Positions 59,783-64,000 of a stretch of DNA of 64,000 nt are shown here, one piece after another; position 1 is the first letter of the stretch, and every line of letters begins with the position of its first letter. The notes under the pieces were generated by a model, which saw nothing but the letters and a program-made list of their open reading frames with translations, was not told where the DNA came from and ran no database searches. Source of the stretch: Liolophura sinensis (lineage: Eukaryota; Mollusca; Polyplacophora; Chitonida; Chitonidae); assembly GCF_032854445.1 (NCBI RefSeq), contig NC_088302.1, positions 14,505,338-14,569,337 on the forward strand, in the 5' to 3' direction. Made by a program: the position numbers and the translations under genes.

Positions 59783-60400
59783 ATGACACCCAGTACAGTT
59801 GTTATTCCCGTACACCAGCTTGTTAGGTGCAACTGGACCAAGACCTTCCGGTCTCCAGATGACAAGGTGCTGTTTCAACGGAAACCCGGCTATTATTGGA
59901 GCTCCGTCTGTTTGGTGATGAGAGGCTGGCGTTACACAAGCCTGAGGCACAATATTAAAGTGTCCGGTTGTTTTGCAGACTGTGCCTAAAGGCTTAACCT
60001 GGGATCAGATATTACCAATGATGTCTGAAAGACTCTGCCGGCGGCCCAATCTACATGCCATTCTGTTCCCGTCCACTTAAGCCAAAGGGAATTACCGAAC
60101 GTCAGAAAACGTCACAGTGCTCCAGCTACATTCTGCCACCGACCAATCGGCATTGACAGGAGTTCTCAGTATGTTGTAATCCGGTCTCATCTCGCGAAAA
60201 CTAAAAGCCTTTCACAAGGCCGGAGCTGGGCTGCTTCAAGATCGTCGGGAAACAATGATCTGCAAATGTAGGATCGTGTGGGTAGATTCGGAGCGACATT
60301 CTAACGGCGTTACCGGCACCGTGGAGATACCAGTTTAGCTTTTCCGACACGCTGTTAACGACTTAGTGTGACTCCGCATTCTGTCTAATACAAATATCAC
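59783..60400. repeat. GC-richer dispersed repeat, long copy
   Basis: The first 93 bp (59798-59890) align without gaps to 63422-63515 at about 72% identity by my count, around CAGCTTGT, AAGACCTTCCGGTC, GACAAGGTGCTG, TTCAACGGAAACCC. The end, TGTGACTCCGCATTCTGTCT, AATACAAATAT near 60367, matches 63540-63570. So the 63.4-kb copy looks like an internally deleted version of this one. Both are open in the same frame over the aligned part, but the substitutions fall about equally on the three codon positions, which argues against a protein. Family unknown. Confidence 0.6.
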
Positions 60401-60479
60401 TGTAATACATACAAGACAGTTGTGAACGATGACGTGTATGTGACAACTAGGTGAACAGGTGATGATTATTTGTCAGATC

Positions 60480-60640
60480 ACAGTCGCTGTAGCCTAAATT
60501 CTTCATTATTTCTCAGTCAATGTGATTGTAGTCTATCATGATTTTTTAATTATTTCTCAATCCAAGTACTTGTAGTCTAGTTTGCTTTTTGATTATTTCT
60601 TATTCAAAGTAATTGTAGTCTTCTGTATCGATTATATATC
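60480..60640 (+). repeat. Degenerate minisatellite, about 44-bp unit
   Basis: GTAGTCTA, TTGATTATTTCTCA, TTCAAAGTAATT recur nearly four times: TATTTCTCAGTCAATGTGAT, TATTTCTCAATCCAAGTACT, TATTTCTTATTCAAAGTAAT, each followed by TGTAGTC. Confidence 0.8.
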
Positions 60641-63431
60641 AGACACATGGTTGTATTGTTAAAATTGTTTGCTAATGGTTTCACGAAAAATAAGCCATAT
60701 TTGACCAGTTCCTGATAAAACATTGGTCTGGCGACATTATGTTAATCAAAACCTTTTTTTAGTATTACACCAAAAACAACTGTCACTGTATATTCGTGTA
60801 ATACAAGTGTGACTGACCTGACTTTTTGCCACAAGAGCAATATTGCAATTGAGTAACAAAACATGTCAAGTCTTTCATCTTTTTTTACGAAAGTCGTTGT
60901 AATGTAAGGCCAAGCATATTACGACGGCGTATTTCCTTATCAAGCAAGCTTGGCACCTTGGGGTAGCATTACCAATTAGCCGAGTCTGGCCACAGCTCCT
61001 TGATCGAAGTCGTTGTAGTGTTAACGAACGAATATATGCACACATGGTGCTGCAAGCAGCTCAGAGGAAAACACACGTTTTAAGCTCTCGTTTCTCTGGT
61101 TTGGGATAAGGAGCTTGTAAATTTGATTTTCTTCTTGATGTCTCTACGTTACAAAACTGTTTTCGACTGCACTGAAATGCCCGAGCACTAGTCGACCCGA
61201 TGTAATGTCAGAATCTCCAGAGTTAGGCCTGACAAAGGAATATCGCTCTACACAAAATCCACGGATGCATACAAACACGTCAACAAAACGCATTTACAGC
61301 CTACACTGACTCATTTTTAAGATTAATCATCCGTCAGATGAGTTTCTTTATAACGTGTTTGTCTAAACATCGATGTCTTTGAGGTGGCTTTCAATATCTT
61401 TGCCGCTGTGATCATTAACAGAAGTGCATTTGTTTCTTCGCAGAAGGTATCTGACCTTTGCCTTAGATGGATTGAAAATCTGAGATCATAGTGTGGTATA
61501 AGCCCATTACGAGTTGTTTGAGTGTCGATGCTGGAATGTCGCAGCTGGAGTGTCGGTGGCGGCACCAAGATCGAACGACAACTCTGCAGTATTGTGGATG
61601 TATCTGGTAACGGAACACCTCGAATACAGGAAAACCCCTGGTCAGAAATCTTATCCAGGAAAGGCAAGGCTCCCTCTAAATACGATTTGGTTCATCTTTC
61701 GAGATCAGAACGATTAGCCTAGATTTACCCACCCTATGACTGATCAGAATACAATGCAATGTTAATATCGACAAACTGATGTTTAACACAGGCAATTGGC
61801 CAACACTAATACAGCGCAACCTGAGGCAGGCATCTACCTGTCAATAAAACGGACAAGGCAAAAGGATTATCGTCGTTGTGTGCTAGTTATCCTGTGAGAA
61901 GGGGTAATATTTATGGAAGGGGGCTTTCCTTAATGTCGATTCTCTAATGCCAATTTGGCACAAGTGAGATGTTTTAAGAACAGACTCGCAGTCTAAATTT
62001 ACGCAACATTTGAGTATAAAACAATGGCTGAGTTTATGAGTAACATTCACTGGGTTGATGTACAAACTGGTAAAATGATTCTTTGGATGTTAGTAAACTC
62101 TGTCCTCGGTTTTAAAAGCAATTTAAGCAATTAAAGCAACTGCTTTCATTTCTCTGTAAAATGCAGCACTGGCAGTAGATTCTGCTAGAAGTACGGACTA
62201 ACATAAAAACAGATGTGAAAAAATCCTGTTCATTTTCTTCCTAAGAAATCCGATATTAACAGTCTTCATAAAACAGGGCAAAGGCCTTTACGGCCTTTAT
62301 TATGTAAGCATAATAACCCGAACGAAGCATATATGAGAGCGGTAAGTGGACCAAACTCCGACCAGAAAAGATTCTTTCCCAAGTTGCTTGTTAACATATC
62401 TAATGAGCTTACTGTGTTGAGGACAAGTTTGTTCACAAAAAAGTACACAGAAACTTCTGTCATTGTTGATTTTTTCAAGCAATATTGCTTGGGAGAGAAA
62501 CGTCATAAATATATATGAATACATGAATTTCTCTCCATGGATTGCTTACATTTATCAGCGCTGATTTTTTCTCTCGTGGAAGCACCAACACTGATGATGC
62601 GATCAGAAGCACCCAAATAAACAGCTGTATCTTTTGCTTTCACTTTACTTCCCCAAATGAATACATGCGCCACATATACATACATTTTGATATCCAGCAG
62701 CCTGTCTTTCTTGGGTGCTCAGTGTCATCTTTGACCTAACATCCATTCCGCGTATCACGAGATCGTCACATGACACATACTGATCGGTCTAAAGACGTTG
62801 AAGTCTGTGGGCATTTTCTGATGAGAAATCTTTCCATTACATATGCTCTGTTAACCGGAGATTGGTCCTTTTGGATGGGCAGGCACTCTGCTTACCTTAT
62901 CATTCATTTCAGCTGCGATCGTAACCTTTCCGTCAGATGGAGTGAGATCAATATTATCCAATAATTATGTAATGATTGAGAGAGTCGATCTGGAGAGTAA
63001 ACAGATTGATGAAATCGCTGATATTTTCTTCTGCGTTGCTTCCGACATATGTCATCTTCCCCAATAACGACGGAGAGATATTTTATCTATATTTTACTTT
63101 ACATATTTATCATATATAAATATTATAAAACTGTTATTAAATCGATTTTTACTCTTATATATGGCAAAGGTGTTTGTAAGCTATGTAGTTGACGTATGTC
63201 CATCGACTCTTGCCCAGGAGAGAATACAACAATAAATAAATCGGTAATAAGTCAGATTTGACATGGGACCAAGAGATGTAGGGAACCGTATCGTCAGGTA
63301 ACGATATCTCCTTTATTTCCTTACTGACCATGCTTCTATTTGAGGAAAGTGAAATCCTAGCAAAATGATGGGGGTCCTTCACAGAAATACATTGTTCTGT
63401 TTAAATATCACCAAGTACGGATGTTATCCTC
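60641..63431. other. Unique stretch, no supported gene
   Basis: The largest frame, 114 codons at 61323-61667 on the minus strand, overlaps two plus-strand frames of 66-67 codons and shows no motif. Frames near 62.3-62.9 kb overlap on both strands likewise. Nothing here recurs in the window. Confidence 0.45.
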
Positions 63432-63570
63432 GTGCAGCAGCTTGTCACAAGCAGCCTGATCAAAGCCTTCCTGTCCCCATTTGCCAAGGTACTGCTTCAA
63501 TGGAAACCCCGTTTGCTCTGGTGTGTTAAAGGTTGAATGTGTCTCTGCGTTCTGTCTAATACGATATATT
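63432..63570. repeat. GC-richer dispersed repeat, short copy
   Basis: It joins the left end of the 59.8-kb copy directly to the right end (GTCTCTGCGTTCTGTCTAAT), skipping about 470 bp. See the long copy for the alignment. It could be a deletion derivative or a member of a SINE-like family whose long copy gained an insertion. Confidence 0.55.
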
Positions 63571-64000
63571 TAAGAGATAGAAAGAAAAACCAGAGCAGCG
63601 AGTGGATGCCCCGACCAAGATTTACTGGTCGAAGCACTGAAACTTTCATGTGTGTATTTCTACGTGTTGTCAAAGTTTCGTTTTGGTTAACGTTTGGCAT
63701 TATATGCAAAACATAAGCATTTTTATAATGTGATCAGTTTTGTCATATTTTGGAAAGATTAAAACAGGCATTTTTGCCTTAGTCTCTCAGTCATAATCCA
63801 TAGTACATAGGACTAACGAAGTCCCTGTTGAGAAGAGATTGCAACTCGAGGAAGAGTTCAAATATTTGTGACACTATTGTTTTTTCCTTGGAAACATACT
63901 TTTTGTGTGAGTAAGATAAAGGCAGCCATGCATTATATAAGTGTTATCTTGAATTAGAATGGCTAATATATGGTATTACGTAACATTTGGAAACTATAGC
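63571..64000. other. Unique edge of the window
   Basis: No gene or repeat recognised; the 70-codon minus-strand frame at 63497-63709 overlaps the repeat and has no motif. Confidence 0.4.

Noticed and set aside
59783-59989. 68-codon plus-strand frame, also open at 63.4 kb
   Set aside because: Substitutions between the copies show no third-position excess, so it is better read as a non-coding repeat.
61323-61722. 114-codon minus-strand frame with overlapping plus-strand frames
   Set aside because: Mutual overlap on both strands and no domain; likely chance.

Overview
The window reads as nuclear DNA of an animal, most likely a mollusc. It is AT-rich, has no long open reading frame, and is full of short interspersed elements (SINEs), minisatellites and old repeat copies. 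The mollusc call rests on a tRNA-derived SINE whose 3' part ends in a GTACGGCGTAAAACACC-type block with AAATAAAT tails, a type I associate from memory with bivalve and gastropod genomes. I cannot name the species. I found no protein-coding gene I can defend. The only convincing coding sequence is a dead reverse transcriptase of a non-LTR retrotransposon at about 28.6-30.4 kb on the minus strand.

Layout. 0-3.8 kb: nothing recognisable. 3.8-4.4 kb: copies of two unnamed dispersed repeats (called R1 and R2 here). 4.69-7.09 kb: a 50-bp satellite of about 48 units with higher-order structure. 7.5-9.2 kb: two more R1 copies, one with a private 15-bp triplication. 10.5-11.2 kb: an R2-like minisatellite split by a SINE. 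11.7-17.9 kb: an old direct duplication of about 3.0 kb. 20.5-24.5 kb: a local family of degenerate repeated modules, one interrupted by a SINE. 28.6-31.3 kb: the LINE relic and a SINE. 36.7-37.0, 40.2-40.4 and 60.5-60.6 kb: small degenerate minisatellites. 38.8-41.0 kb: three SINE loci, one an inverted pair. 42-49 kb: R1 and R2 copies and a SINE. 49.9-50.4 kb: an intact SINE with perfect 12-bp target duplications. 52.9-53.4 kb: a 20-bp tandem array with a 60-bp super-period. 53.5-53.8 kb: another SINE. 54.05 kb: (TA)27. 56.0-56.9 kb: a degenerate minisatellite holding a second inverted SINE pair. 59.2-59.5 kb: a foldback element. 59.8-60.4 and 63.4-63.6 kb: two copies of a further dispersed repeat.

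There is no pathway or operon to describe. What links the parts is retroposition and local amplification. Five SINE insertions can be bounded by target-site duplications of 8 to 12 bp. Three SINE families share a similar 3' end, as expected if one LINE machinery moves them all. Arrays have grown from or around dispersed elements. I see no previously undescribed biological system. The features most worth a second look are the satellite with its 4-, 5- and 7-unit super-repeats, the two outward-facing SINE pairs, the minisatellite that appears to derive from R2, and the 3-kb tandem duplication.
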